Shown one piece after another: positions 20,884 through 30,723 of a stretch of 64,000 nt of DNA. The number at the start of each line of letters is the position of its first letter. Position 1 is the first letter of the stretch. The stretch covers positions 166,072-230,071 of the forward strand of contig MJCC01000005.1 in the NCBI GenBank assembly GCA_001766655.1, written 5' to 3'. The notes under the pieces were generated by a model, which saw only the letters and a list, made by a program, of their open reading frames with translations, did no database searches and was not told where the DNA came from. Source of the stretch: Phytomonas francai. Lineage: Eukaryota; Euglenozoa; Kinetoplastea; Trypanosomatida; Trypanosomatidae. Position numbers and translations under genes: made by a program.

Positions 20884-22236
20884 TTTAGTAGAATTTCAAT
20901 ATAAAATCTTGCGAGACACGTTAGTGATCAAAAATATACTACACCCAATAATAGTGCTAATACTATCAATATTTGAAAAAAAAGAAGACTAATAATTCCT
21001 TATAATTATATCATTGAAAATATGTTAAGTGTTTTAAGACGGAATGGCGAAGCCAACGACATGAGTGCATTTAGAGCATAAGCGTATTCTCAAAAGTTAG
21101 GAAAGAAAGACACAAAGTTTTTGAACTGTGTGGTAGAAATGAAACTAGATTTACAGAACAGGAAAAATAAAACAAGTAGCCGAGAACAAAGTCGATAACT
21201 TACACAATCAAGGTAGAGGTTGAATGTCGATATATATATATATATGATGAGTTTAGGTGAGACACTCGCTCTTTTTTGATCATTCTATAGAGCTAATGTA
21301 AATGGCGACGATCAATTTCGATGAATTGAAGTACCACTTTTCTGAGTCTTCATTCCCACGCAAAAAAAAAATATCCATCACTCTTGCATGTATCCTAGCC
21401 ATGGGACGCCACTCACGCTTTCCCCTTAAAGCTATGGTAAACCTTCGGGTAATCGTTGTGAACCCGAGCACTATCACTCTTCTTCTTTGTTATTAACGAC
21501 AGTGACTCATGATAAAGAATCGGAGACCCCAGCGCAAAATATGCTGCGAAAAAAAATGCAGAAGTTAGTGAAGCCTCTCTTTGTTTTACCTTCATCTGTA
21601 CGGAGATCGTGCATGCAGACTAATTCAAAAGCAAGCCGCCATATTTATTGCAAGACAGAAAACTACTAGCAACAATTTATTATGAAATAACCACCAATAA
21701 AAAGAGCGACAAGTCGTTCAAATTGAATATTATGTAATAGTGACCACAATAGAAGTAACTGCTCACAAATAAATATGCATCACCTACAGACCATGTAAAC
21801 CCAAATGAAACTATTTGTTTAGAACTTTGGCATAAATGCACAGGGGAAGGAAATGATCCGAAGTACATAAAAAGGATGGTGATTTAGAAGCCAAATAGCT
21901 GTTTAAGGTACAATTTAGACGTATACATACGCTTATGATTGTATAAAAAGCGCACAATAGGGGTTGTATCGCACTTTGCGTTCAGTCACTCTTTGATTTT
22001 GCACAAAATGACGGAAAAGGGGAAACTTTTGCATGTGAAGGCACCAGTCTACGCCAAATTTTCTCAAACTAATAAAAAAAAGTTTCGATGAACTTCCCAC
22101 CACCATCACCAAAAAAAGGAACTTTTCAACTATTCTATATTTTTAATATTTACTTTCCGTTATTTCAAAAAATGTAGCTAAGATACCAAATGATCACCTA
22201 TAAAGAAAGAAAGAGTAGTAGCTCAATAAAGCTATT
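20884..22236. other. Intergenic DNA, no gene seen
   Basis: AT-rich, with a (TA)n run at 21231-21245 and a purine run at 20975-20988. Several 60-65 codon frames occur on both strands but overlap each other and have no recognisable features. Confidence 0.55.
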
Positions 22237-23499
22237 TTATGACTGCAACAAGTTCAACCATAATTCCCAAAACTTATCTACCAAATTAGAAGATGCCCCG
22301 TCAACTTTAATAGCTGCAGAAATGTTATAGAAGCTCAAGATTCTGTTGCCACCTGTATTAGGAGTACCACTTCCAGTGGCTTTAGTATTGATGTTATAGT
22401 AAAATGGCGCCGTCAGGTTATTTCCAGAAATTGAAAGCACCAAATTATCCGTGACACTATCAGGAAGAGTGTAGCTGAACGTAATGGTCGATGCAGCATT
22501 CCGGTACTGTTTACAAAGGTTCCCTAACGTCTCATCCAGCGCACAAAGCGTTACTAAACTGCTTGCAAGGTCAATTTCATTGTAAAAGTTCGTCGCGTTT
22601 CCTCCATTATGCTGGAAAAGGTTCATTTTCGCATTCAACACCTCAAATAACCATCTGACAAGCTCAGAAGACGATGCACGTTGAGTAATATTTAGGAATC
22701 GACCCCACGTGCTGTCATTGAAGGCAAGGGAAGGGACGTAGAAGACGGGTGGGTATAAATATAGCGTAAGTTTATTATCACTCAACAACTTAGTGATGGC
22801 TTCATCATCGGCACCACCGTTGTACCCTGTTTCAAGCGCATGAACCTGCATAACACTATAAAATAGAGAGCTCAGGTTGCCGGAGCTCCCCAGGAAATCC
22901 AAAATTCTTGCGAGGTTCGTGCCACTTCCTAACTGTAAGTAGACAATCTTATCCTCAGAGGTGCACTCCTGAACGAGTGTTAATAAGCTGTTTGTGGCAC
23001 TATCGATCGCATTCATGCAGTTTTCCGCCGCAGTGGTAATGCGTGGAAGTCGGTAACTCTGCCCGAAGGCCGAGGTAACGTCGGCCTTGGAGTACATCAT
23101 TCCACGCAACGAGGCGTCATGCGGTGTGGCTGGGAAGCCTTGACTGCGTTTACAGTCGCCAGTCTTTGTCAGCGTATTGTAGGCATCCACCACGGCGGAT
23201 AACTGGCCCATTGCCACAGAAACAGAGGGCCGCCCTGCGAGTGATAAAAAGCTGCAGATATTCTGCACAACTGTAGAAGCGTAGCCATAGGTCGCTCCGC
23301 TCACCGTCACGAGACGCAAGTTGTCTGCAACCTGAGGATGTTTTAGAACGGTCGTGAGCGCTGCGTAATTGTTTGCCGTACCATCCACATCCACGACAAC
23401 GATGGTCTTTGCAGCAGCACGATATGCTAGAAAGGGCTCAAACAGGAACAGCGCCAGTACTAAGTTCACGAAAAGGGATTTTAGACTGAAGCCGCTCAT
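22237..23499 (-). CDS. Secreted nucleoside-hydrolase-like protein, likely inactive
   Basis: A 420-residue protein starting at ATG 23499, with a signal peptide or anchor near residues 8-29 (LVLALFLFEPFLAYRAAA). The rest follows the inosine-uridine nucleoside hydrolase fold. TIVVVDVDGTANNYAAL stands where active enzymes have DxDxxxDDxxAL, LQLGSGTNLARIL matches LGPLTNIA, and a G-rich block then DDEAITKLL and LTLYLYPP match the DPEAA and following beta-strand region. The key residues differ: the Asp pair that binds calcium is Asn-Asn, and the C-terminal His-Asp motif is replaced (NEIDLA). Several N-glycosylation sites are present. Nucleoside hydrolases salvage purines in kinetoplastids. This copy is probably a secreted binding protein or a strongly diverged enzyme. 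Parts of the match, especially the C-terminal third, are weak. Confidence 0.7.
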   Translation of the reverse strand: MSGFSLKSLFVNLVLALFLFEPFLAYRAAAKTIVVVDVDGTANNYAALTTVLKHPQVADNLRLVTVSGATYGYASTVVQNICSFLSLAGRPSVSVAMGQLSAVVDAYNTLTKTGDCKRSQGFPATPHDASLRGMMYSKADVTSAFGQSYRLPRITTAAENCMNAIDSATNSLLTLVQECTSEDKIVYLQLGSGTNLARILDFLGSSGNLSSLFYSVMQVHALETGYNGGADDEAITKLLSDNKLTLYLYPPVFYVPSLAFNDSTWGRFLNITQRASSSELVRWLFEVLNAKMNLFQHNGGNATNFYNEIDLASSLVTLCALDETLGNLCKQYRNAASTITFSYTLPDSVTDNLVLSISGNNLTAPFYYNINTKATGSGTPNTGGNRILSFYNISAAIKVDGASSNLVDKFWELWLNLLQS

Positions 23500-23876
23500 T
23501 CTCTAAAGATGTTTACTCTCTTGTTGTAGAATTAAATGCAAGGGAAAAGGAGATCTACACTCACAAGTACACGGATTAGCAAAAGATTACAAACCCAGTT
23601 CTCGGTAGAATCGATTTATTTAATATTATTTATAAGTAGGAGTTAAATCATGAAAGACATCTTTTTGCCCTTAGAGTAATAACAAGGAACTCCAAAATGC
23701 GAAGTGAATGCATATTATCTGCTTAATAAGAATGACAAAAGTGAAGTTAGAAGTAAAGTGCTTCAATTTATGAAGCATATAATAAACGTCTGAATCAAGG
23801 CCAAGCATAGCGTGCAGCACTTTAGTTTTCTCCAGGTGATGACTTTCCTGGGAGGAGATATAATCGCATAACTTCT
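23500..23876. other. Short intergenic stretch
   Basis: AT-rich spacer between two minus-strand genes. I see no repeat, RNA gene or clear pyrimidine tract. Confidence 0.5.
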
Positions 23877-25730
23877 CTAGTCATCTATGTCACTTTCGTT
23901 ATCTGTATAATCTAAAAGACGTGTAACAGAAATGTTCCAATCAAAGTACGGGCCCCAATCTTCAGGATTGTCTACGCTAAATAAATTACTCGCTTCATGA
24001 TCAAAACATGACATAGAGCACCTTCTCATCTTGTCTTCTACACCATGATGCAACGAAAGAGGTGAGCGAGGTCGTTTGCAAAGCTGAGACCTCCTTTCTT
24101 TTGCAGACATGTCCATGGCAGTCATGTTGCAGTAGCGTATCTCCGCTAATGCGAATTCACATTCTAGTGCGACTTCCTCATCGTCCTCCACCAGAAGCAA
24201 TCCCAGTTGTTGCCGCTCCTCATCGCTGAGCCAGGCGTTCCCACTGAGGCGACTGAACCCAATCCACGACTGCGAGCCTGGGCCTCGCCGTGTGGTCAGC
24301 CCAGTGCGCTCGGAGCGGATGTAGGACAACCCGGCCACCCCACCACTCTCAGGTCCAGAGCGACCTTTAGGGTTGCGATATTCCAAGTTCTTCTCCTGGT
24401 CTACACTTCGCGTTCTTACAGTAAAGCTGCGTAAGCGATAATTTTCATAGCTAAAATTTACAAGACATTGCAGAATATGCGTAATGAGGTGTGGCAACAC
24501 AACGTCCCTGAAAGGACCGACAAGCCTCCAAACATGCTGGCGACCTATGATCTGATTACCCGGGATGTCATGAGTGCGGGTGACACGCAACACCACGGGG
24601 TCCTGCAGCCGCAGCGTAGCCCTGCACTGCTGTGCGCCGGAAAAGGGCAGGGAGGAGAGCACGATCCAGCCAAACCCCTCAAGTGTCCGTGCCGCCAGAG
24701 GCATCACGCGCGAGAGGGCATCCTGAGCAACCTCCTCGGGCCTAGCAAGTGTGGGTTCCGTCGCGTCTGCGAACCCCGCCGATGTCGTCAAGGGCGCGTT
24801 CACGAGGACGTCCCAGAGCACAAACACGGGGTTGAGTTCGCTGGGGCGCAGCTGGTCCGGTTCCCACACCAGCACGGCCCCGGAGACCCATCGCAGCTCC
24901 AACAACACCTTTTGGGCCTGCGCCGAAAGATACGCCTGCGTTACGCGGGAGGACGTGCTCACAAAAAGCACCATGCGACCCTTCTCGATGGCAAGCATAA
25001 CACTGAGATCCTTCAATGAGGGGTGGTTGGTGATGCGGAGGTAGACAGTATGGTGGGTGTGTAAAACGCGGTCGTGCTGCTCGAACGCCCGTGAAGCCTT
25101 GCCGGGGCCCTCATCAGGACCTAGGGTCGACATGGCATCCGAGGCGCAGCAGCGGTCGCGAACTCGCGACATGCCCTGAAAGAGCTCTATGAGGGCGTGT
25201 AGATAGACCTCATAGACGACAAAAGGGCCTGAAGAAGAAACGGCAGGTGTCCCCACTCCAGCCGAAGAGGACTTTGTGGCAGCACTGAAAGTCGTGGCAT
25301 TCATCGAAGGGGTATCATCTAATGGGAAAGAATTTCCCATGTAATAGAAGCTCCCATAACGGTTCACAACATCACACAAAGCTTCGTGCAGCTGTGAAAT
25401 GCACCCAGCAATACCAGATGGGTTAAGTGATGATGATGCGGTGGATGATGACGTTGCCGCACCATCAACATCAATCTGTACATCAATACCTTGCAGTAAT
25501 CCATAGTATGGAACGTTCGGGTAGTATCGATAAAAATTTCTCGCCAGTCTCCCTCTATCGGTATCATTGGCTACTGGTTCAAAAATTTCGGGTGCCTCCT
25601 TTTTGGTGATCTGCAGCGCGGTTAACTGAGGAGCCGAGATGGGCCTGTCTGATTGTATGGTAGAGACATCATTCCATGTATCAATCGTGCCTTTACCCTG
25701 GCGGAATGATGACCGCTTGAAGAGATCCAT
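23877..25730 (-). CDS. Conserved-looking protein of unknown function
   Basis: A 617-residue protein. The open frame extends 7 codons further with a GTG; the first ATG is at 25730 (MDLFKRSSF). I do not recognise the family. Residues about 70-420 look globular and mixed alpha/beta, with strands such as LSVMLAIEKGRMVLFVST and AVLVWEPDQL, interrupted by Ser/Ala-rich linkers near 90-105 and 150-165. The last 170 residues are charged and probably disordered, ending in the acidic YTDNESDIDD. There is no signal peptide or membrane span. The even spread of hydrophobic strands suggests a folded core shared by orthologues, but I assign no role. Confidence 0.75.
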   Translation of the reverse strand: MDLFKRSSFRQGKGTIDTWNDVSTIQSDRPISAPQLTALQITKKEAPEIFEPVANDTDRGRLARNFYRYYPNVPYYGLLQGIDVQIDVDGAATSSSTASSSLNPSGIAGCISQLHEALCDVVNRYGSFYYMGNSFPLDDTPSMNATTFSAATKSSSAGVGTPAVSSSGPFVVYEVYLHALIELFQGMSRVRDRCCASDAMSTLGPDEGPGKASRAFEQHDRVLHTHHTVYLRITNHPSLKDLSVMLAIEKGRMVLFVSTSSRVTQAYLSAQAQKVLLELRWVSGAVLVWEPDQLRPSELNPVFVLWDVLVNAPLTTSAGFADATEPTLARPEEVAQDALSRVMPLAARTLEGFGWIVLSSLPFSGAQQCRATLRLQDPVVLRVTRTHDIPGNQIIGRQHVWRLVGPFRDVVLPHLITHILQCLVNFSYENYRLRSFTVRTRSVDQEKNLEYRNPKGRSGPESGGVAGLSYIRSERTGLTTRRGPGSQSWIGFSRLSGNAWLSDEERQQLGLLLVEDDEEVALECEFALAEIRYCNMTAMDMSAKERRSQLCKRPRSPLSLHHGVEDKMRRCSMSCFDHEASNLFSVDNPEDWGPYFDWNISVTRLLDYTDNESDIDD

Positions 25731-26231
25731 CAACCGCACACGTACACGCACAGTGAGTGTGATTTAGTGAATAAACAGCTTGTGATATTACTTCAAAGGA
25801 AAAATTTCACACCAAAGTGGCAGACAAAGTTGCAAAAAAAAAAAAGAACTTTTATTTGTTTTTGCTCACCTCACTTTGAGCACAGAAATTTCAGGATACC
25901 ATACCATTCTAAAGTGCGTGCGGTCCTTATTGCTGCTAGCCATTTTCCCCATTTTTATGTTTGTGAGGAAGGGAGGGGGGGGGGAGGGAGATAATGCAAA
26001 CTGAGACAAAAAAAAATGCTCTAAGATTTCTTAGAATTCATCAGGAAAGAGTGTAGCCGTATTTACGATAGATGGCACTTCATTTTAATTCCTTTAAAAC
26101 ATCACTAAAATACTGTTTATAATAAAAATAATGCACTATATATAGTTCGGAAACAAATAAACATTCAAAAAATCCCTGAGAACACATAAAACTAATAACA
26201 AAATCATGTAAATTATTTTCCCTTTAATATA
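25731..26231. other. Intergenic DNA with 27-base polypurine run
   Basis: A 27-base pure purine run at 25965-25991 is a strong polypyrimidine tract on the coding strand, about 235 bases before the ATG at 25730. An A-run lies near 25836-25846. No gene seen. Confidence 0.6.
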
Positions 26232-28790
26232 TTACTGCTTCAAAATTAGATCAGCGATTAGTGCCAAATGATCCGATGGGTATTTAGCATTTGGCAATGC
26301 ATGATTTTCACATAGCTCAGACTCCGGCGGGATAGGCACTGTCCGTACTACATCGATGCTGTCCGAAGAAAAGAAGATGTAGTCAATGACTTCGCGAAAA
26401 GTGAGCGTGTAATTCGTCCATGGCATCGAAGGGTCTGTTCGGTCATAGGCGTCCATCAGTGCCAATGGGGCGTGCAAGTTTTCCTTAAAAAAGGCCGTGC
26501 GTGCTGGTCTCGCCTCACCTGAAGCATCGCTGGATTGTCCTTTTTCTGAGGGCTTGACCTCCAGGGCCGCGCCCCAGGAGGCCTGTGAGTTGAAGCCGAG
26601 ACCGCGCAACTCTTCGTCGGAGCAGCCCAGCTGCCGGCTGCCGCCCCAGTGGAACAGCCCGCCCTTCTCCCACGAGACGTGGGCGGCCTCGAGCTGCCCG
26701 GTCGTCACAAGGCGATAGGCGCCCGTGGGGTGGGTGCAGTTGAAGTCCCCGCAGAGGACCACGGGGCAGGGCCGTCCCCCCCCCCCCTTCCCTGCCGCTA
26801 TCCGGTGCAGCCGGTGCAGCAGCAGGTAGGCCTGCAGAATGCGGACGTGGCAGGCGTTGGCGTGGTAGTAAAGGTGGGTGGTGCCGAGCACCAGCATCAC
26901 CCCTGTGCCGACCTCCCGAAGCAGGAGGGCGACCCCGATGGAGGACACGCGCTCCAGGGCCTCCACCAGCGCGGGGTGCGCGTGGAGCCGGGACGCCATC
27001 TCGGGGTGGTCCCGCGCCAGCGTCTGCCAGTTCAGCGTGAAGTCCTCTGACTCCATGAGCTCAAAGCGCGCTTTCCGATAGAATAGCGCGCACCCTTCCT
27101 TGGCGGCACCGCACTTAACCTTATAGTACGCGCCATAGCCGCAGGCCCCTAGCGCGGGCTCCAAGAAGCGCTCGAAAAGCTTCTGCCCACATTCCTGAAG
27201 GCAGATCAAGTCGGCGTGATACATCAGCAGCTCCTGAAAGATACTCACCTTCCGATTTTCAATGTCCAGTACCGCATCCGTCGCAAAAGGGTAGATGTAT
27301 GTTTTGGAGTGCATCGACGTACACAAGTCGTCGTGTAGAATATTATAGGTTACAACACGAAAGGATGGGGAGGAAACGTACTGCGTCGTCTGCTGCCATC
27401 TCGTCATTGCAGGGGGGGGCTCTTGGACTGGAGAAATCTTCACCTGAGTCCAAATATCACTTTCGTTAGCGCCCACCCGTAAGAGGATGTGTTTACCGAG
27501 GTGGTCCTCGGTAGGGATGAAAACTGGTTCAGTGGACAGCACATGAAGCTCGTCCGTAGCCTTTTCTGAACCCTCCTCCGAGGCACCATCTCGGTGGTGT
27601 TTAGCATCTGAATGGCATAGACACCACTCATAATGCAATTTCTCACTTTCGACAAACAATGTTTCAATTTTGATGCACATCAGGGGTAACCCTACGAAAC
27701 ATTTGCTGGGTACCTCTATAGATTTGATTGTGGGTATGTTGTACTTAACCGTCAAATCCTCCTCACCCAACTTAATAAGACGGGCAAGTTTCCATAAGAT
27801 GCGGTTTGGTAATGTAGTGTCCAACTCGACCAGGGTTTCTTGAAATGTGTTATTTTCGTGATTATTTTCCCCTTTATGGTCTTGGGTTATCGATGAAGAC
27901 GAATTCGGGAGTTTTCCCGACAGCTCGATGCCCATCACGGTGATCTTTGGGCAGTCGTTCAGGATGTCCTCTTGCTTGAGCCGCTGGCCTTTGGACCCCT
28001 TAGCTTTGTCAGGAGCGTAAAGCATACAAATACGATTTAACACTTTGCTGGCCGCCTCATTTTCATCTCGAAACATACTCTTCGTTAATAACCCGTCCAA
28101 TTCATCTGCTTTGCGCACGCATATATCTAGCGTTAGAATGGGATTGTTCTTCGGGTGTAGCACAACGATCGTATTGGGACTCTTGGTCAACCGTACAACT
28201 CCAGCGGTCATCTTGCTACTACCCGCCGTTGCCTTACCACTCCTACTTTTACTATTTTTCGAGTTGTATTCTACGTCTGTAACCCCCTTATCTCTAATAC
28301 TCGTTCTCTTCATTGCGTGGTTATTGTTTACTTTGGATTCGATGGAACCAAACACGTTGTTAAGTATCCTCGAACCCGATGAGGAACCTAAAGATGAAAA
28401 GTTTGGATCCGAGCGATCGCTGAGCATGCGCTTTTTTTTTGCTAACGTCTGTGGATGGATATGAGAACCCAAAAATAATGACTTTATACGAAGACCAAAG
28501 CGATTACAAAAATCGTTCGAAACTTCAAAAACTATTTGAAAACTAATCCCGAAGGATGAAATATGCTGACCACGACCTGGTAAAGGGCCCTTTGCCTTAT
28601 TAGTATGGCAATTTGTAATAAATTTGGTAGAATAAAATACTGAGCACGAAGGGTGATAACCCTTAGCCTGCTGTTTCAAAAGTACCGAACAGCTTCTAAC
28701 AGTATAGAAACAATGGATAATAATTTCACGCGCTATGTGTGTTTTAGAGCTAAAGAAGCGACTTATTTTGCTTGAAATAAATGGCTTCAT
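26232..28790 (-). CDS. PDE12: PDE12-like 2',5'-phosphodiesterase/deadenylase
   Basis: Metal-dependent nuclease of the endonuclease/exonuclease/phosphatase superfamily, closest in pattern to PDE12, which removes 2',5'-oligoadenylate and mitochondrial poly(A) ends. The frame opens with TTG, so the first ATG is at 28790. The N-terminus MKPFISSKISRFFSSKT is basic and Ser-rich, as in a mitochondrial presequence. The PDE12-type N-terminal domain is suggested near 370-450 (LHYEWCLCHSD, then VFIPTEDHLGKHILLRVG). The catalytic domain runs from about 485 to the end: VVTYNILHDDL, DLICLQECGQKLF (metal-binding Glu), GTTHLYYHANACHVRILQ, VVLCGDFNCTHPTGAY (Asp/Asn), REVIDYIFFSS and YPSDHLALIADL (Asp-His). 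All catalytic motifs look intact. A later ATG near residue 122 (MLSDRSD) could make a non-mitochondrial form. The central part is GC-rich, the ends AT-rich. Confidence 0.88.
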   Translation of the reverse strand: MKPFISSKISRFFSSKTHIAREIIIHCFYTVRSCSVLLKQQAKGYHPSCSVFYSTKFITNCHTNKAKGPLPGRGQHISSFGISFQIVFEVSNDFCNRFGLRIKSLFLGSHIHPQTLAKKKRMLSDRSDPNFSSLGSSSGSRILNNVFGSIESKVNNNHAMKRTSIRDKGVTDVEYNSKNSKSRSGKATAGSSKMTAGVVRLTKSPNTIVVLHPKNNPILTLDICVRKADELDGLLTKSMFRDENEAASKVLNRICMLYAPDKAKGSKGQRLKQEDILNDCPKITVMGIELSGKLPNSSSSITQDHKGENNHENNTFQETLVELDTTLPNRILWKLARLIKLGEEDLTVKYNIPTIKSIEVPSKCFVGLPLMCIKIETLFVESEKLHYEWCLCHSDAKHHRDGASEEGSEKATDELHVLSTEPVFIPTEDHLGKHILLRVGANESDIWTQVKISPVQEPPPAMTRWQQTTQYVSSPSFRVVTYNILHDDLCTSMHSKTYIYPFATDAVLDIENRKVSIFQELLMYHADLICLQECGQKLFERFLEPALGACGYGAYYKVKCGAAKEGCALFYRKARFELMESEDFTLNWQTLARDHPEMASRLHAHPALVEALERVSSIGVALLLREVGTGVMLVLGTTHLYYHANACHVRILQAYLLLHRLHRIAAGKGGGGRPCPVVLCGDFNCTHPTGAYRLVTTGQLEAAHVSWEKGGLFHWGGSRQLGCSDEELRGLGFNSQASWGAALEVKPSEKGQSSDASGEARPARTAFFKENLHAPLALMDAYDRTDPSMPWTNYTLTFREVIDYIFFSSDSIDVVRTVPIPPESELCENHALPNAKYPSDHLALIADLILKQ

Positions 28791-29574
28791 CAAAGGGTAT
28801 TTGTAGGTTTGCTTTTTTCACAATCTCTGCGTAGCATAGATCCTCTTAATAACAGTATTAATGATAATAATTTTAAAAAGGAATGCGTTAGTGCAGTTGT
28901 TGCGATTGGCCATGTTTGACATGCTTTTACTTGCTTCAACAAGGTTCCCAGATGGTTTCAGCGTGTAGTTCATACATCTTCCATCGAAAAAAAAAGGAGT
29001 ATTTCTATTTGAAAAAGCTTCCTATACTGGAACACTTTATTCAAAGCGCATGCTGCGCATCAATAAATATGGATAATAAAAAAGGGATGAGCATAAAACG
29101 ATATAACTAACGCTAATGTAGCGATGTTATGTATTCAAGCAAAGGGGATAACAATATGGGCAAATTCCCTTTTCTTATTCAAGCCATTGCGCTATACTAA
29201 ACCTCCGAACGAAGTCGCTAACTCCATCGTAGCTACAAGTTTCATAACCCTCGGTTTATTATGGGTGAGACAAAAGTGTGGGCCCTTTCCTTTTTCCTGC
29301 TACGTTGCAGGGGGTTGGCGCCGGCAAGCAAGCCAAGGGTAAAGTGGTCCTGACAAGGGAAAGAGGGAAGAAGTATGCGCCAATGCTTAACACCGCTCTA
29401 CGCGATCATCCCACATAGGAACGTATAGCGGAGGATGTATAATAATAATAACTATAAAAAGGAAAAATATGTTGGCATCTGATATAGCATTCCGTCGTGG
29501 CATCTAAAGAAAGGGGGTTAAAATGCATCCCCTAAAGGCATCTCTCTTCCTTTCATCTCTTACCCTCATAACTT
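28791..29574. other. Intergenic DNA with purine runs
   Basis: Pure purine runs at 28986-28999 and 29355-29373 are pyrimidine tracts on the coding strand upstream of the PDE12-like gene. A pyrimidine-rich patch at 29541-29571 sits directly past the next stop. Frames of 60-70 codons on the plus strand are unsupported. Confidence 0.55.
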
Positions 29575-30174
29575 TCAACCTTTTGGGATTTCCTTATCCC
29601 CCCAATCCTCAAACTTAACCCAAATCTTCTCCTCGATCTGGGGGATATCTTGGAGAATTGGTTTGATGTAGAGGTGATACGCACATTGGGTTCGGTGGAA
29701 AAACCAACCCGTCAGACAAAGGATTGCCGACGCGTAAACAGAGCTCGCCGTAATATTCGCTCGACAAAACGCCTCATACGATGACGGCACCAAGACGGTA
29801 TGCCATTGTAAAGCAGAGCCCTTTCCGCCATCCGCCGAAGCGAGATTTGCCCTATGGTTAACATGCCGATATCGGTAAAGCCGCATCACCTTATCCGCAC
29901 AAAGCGCGTGTGCAGCGCGCGTGACTATAAAAAGGAGAACAAGACCCAGAAAAAGGCTTGAAAAGGGGAATATGGCGAGTGAGTGAGTAGCATAGGGCTT
30001 GATCATGGATAAAAACGTGAAAGTCGCGAACACGTACAGAAGACCGCCCACTGGGGTGCCCATCGCGCTACAAAGTCGGCCAATGAGAAGCGAGGTATGT
30101 AGATACGGCAATGCTATACTGCAGTAACCAATAAGAATAAGAAACTTTAACACATACGCACACCAAAAAAACAT
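29575..30174 (-). CDS. Multi-pass membrane protein of unknown function
   Basis: I place the start at ATG 30174 (MFFWCAYVLKF); the open frame continues upstream to about 30276 but contains no earlier ATG. The product is about 199 residues, with three or four hydrophobic segments: near 1-22 (FFWCAYVLKFLILIGYCSIAL), 40-60 (GGLLYVFATFTFLS), 65-85 (FPFSSLFLGLVLLFIVT) and 140-155 (ITASSVYASAILCLTGWFF). The C-terminus is charged and soluble (EEKIWVKFEDWGDKEIPKG). I recognise no family. The size and topology suit a small organelle membrane protein, but nothing in the sequence says which. Confidence 0.6.
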   Translation of the reverse strand: MFFWCAYVLKFLILIGYCSIALPYLHTSLLIGRLCSAMGTPVGGLLYVFATFTFLSMIKPYATHSLAIFPFSSLFLGLVLLFIVTRAAHALCADKVMRLYRYRHVNHRANLASADGGKGSALQWHTVLVPSSYEAFCRANITASSVYASAILCLTGWFFHRTQCAYHLYIKPILQDIPQIEEKIWVKFEDWGDKEIPKG

Positions 30175-30723
30175 TCCGAAAAAAAAAAACGAAGAATTTA
30201 AATAATAGAGAATCACCACCACACTCCTTCTCCGTCTCCCACTCCAATCTACGATAGGCAAACTTTTCCTCGAAGATTAAGTGTTTGCCATTGATTCTCT
30301 TCTTGCACAACAGGTTTGAATATCAAAAAATATCCAAATAGATTTAAAAGTAAATGTGAAATAACACACACAAAAAGAACACCTCAATATGATAAAATGC
30401 ACTTGTATTATTGATTTTAAGTATATTCACTGCCATTGAATAACCCTCTTTAAGGGTTTTTTTCAACAGGACCTTCTTTTTTCTATAGCATGTAACATAA
30501 CTTCAAATATGTTCGGTACGAAGAGAAAAATGAAATCAGGGTAACCTGTAAAATGAAATTTTCGCAAAAAAAAAAAGTCCTGCATATCTGCCAATTTATT
30601 GAGTGAAAATTTAGTTAGATAAACTAACTCAAAACTCGAATAAAAATAGGCAAGTAAGATGCTAATACGCTCAAAAGCATCAAAGAGTCTAATTCTGTAG
30701 AGTCAATTTCACACTTCTATGAT
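30175..30723. other. Intergenic DNA, no gene seen
   Basis: AT-rich spacer with A-runs (for example 30179-30189 and about 30569-30579). The part up to about 30276 is in the open frame upstream of the membrane protein but lacks an ATG. Nothing else recognised. Confidence 0.5.
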
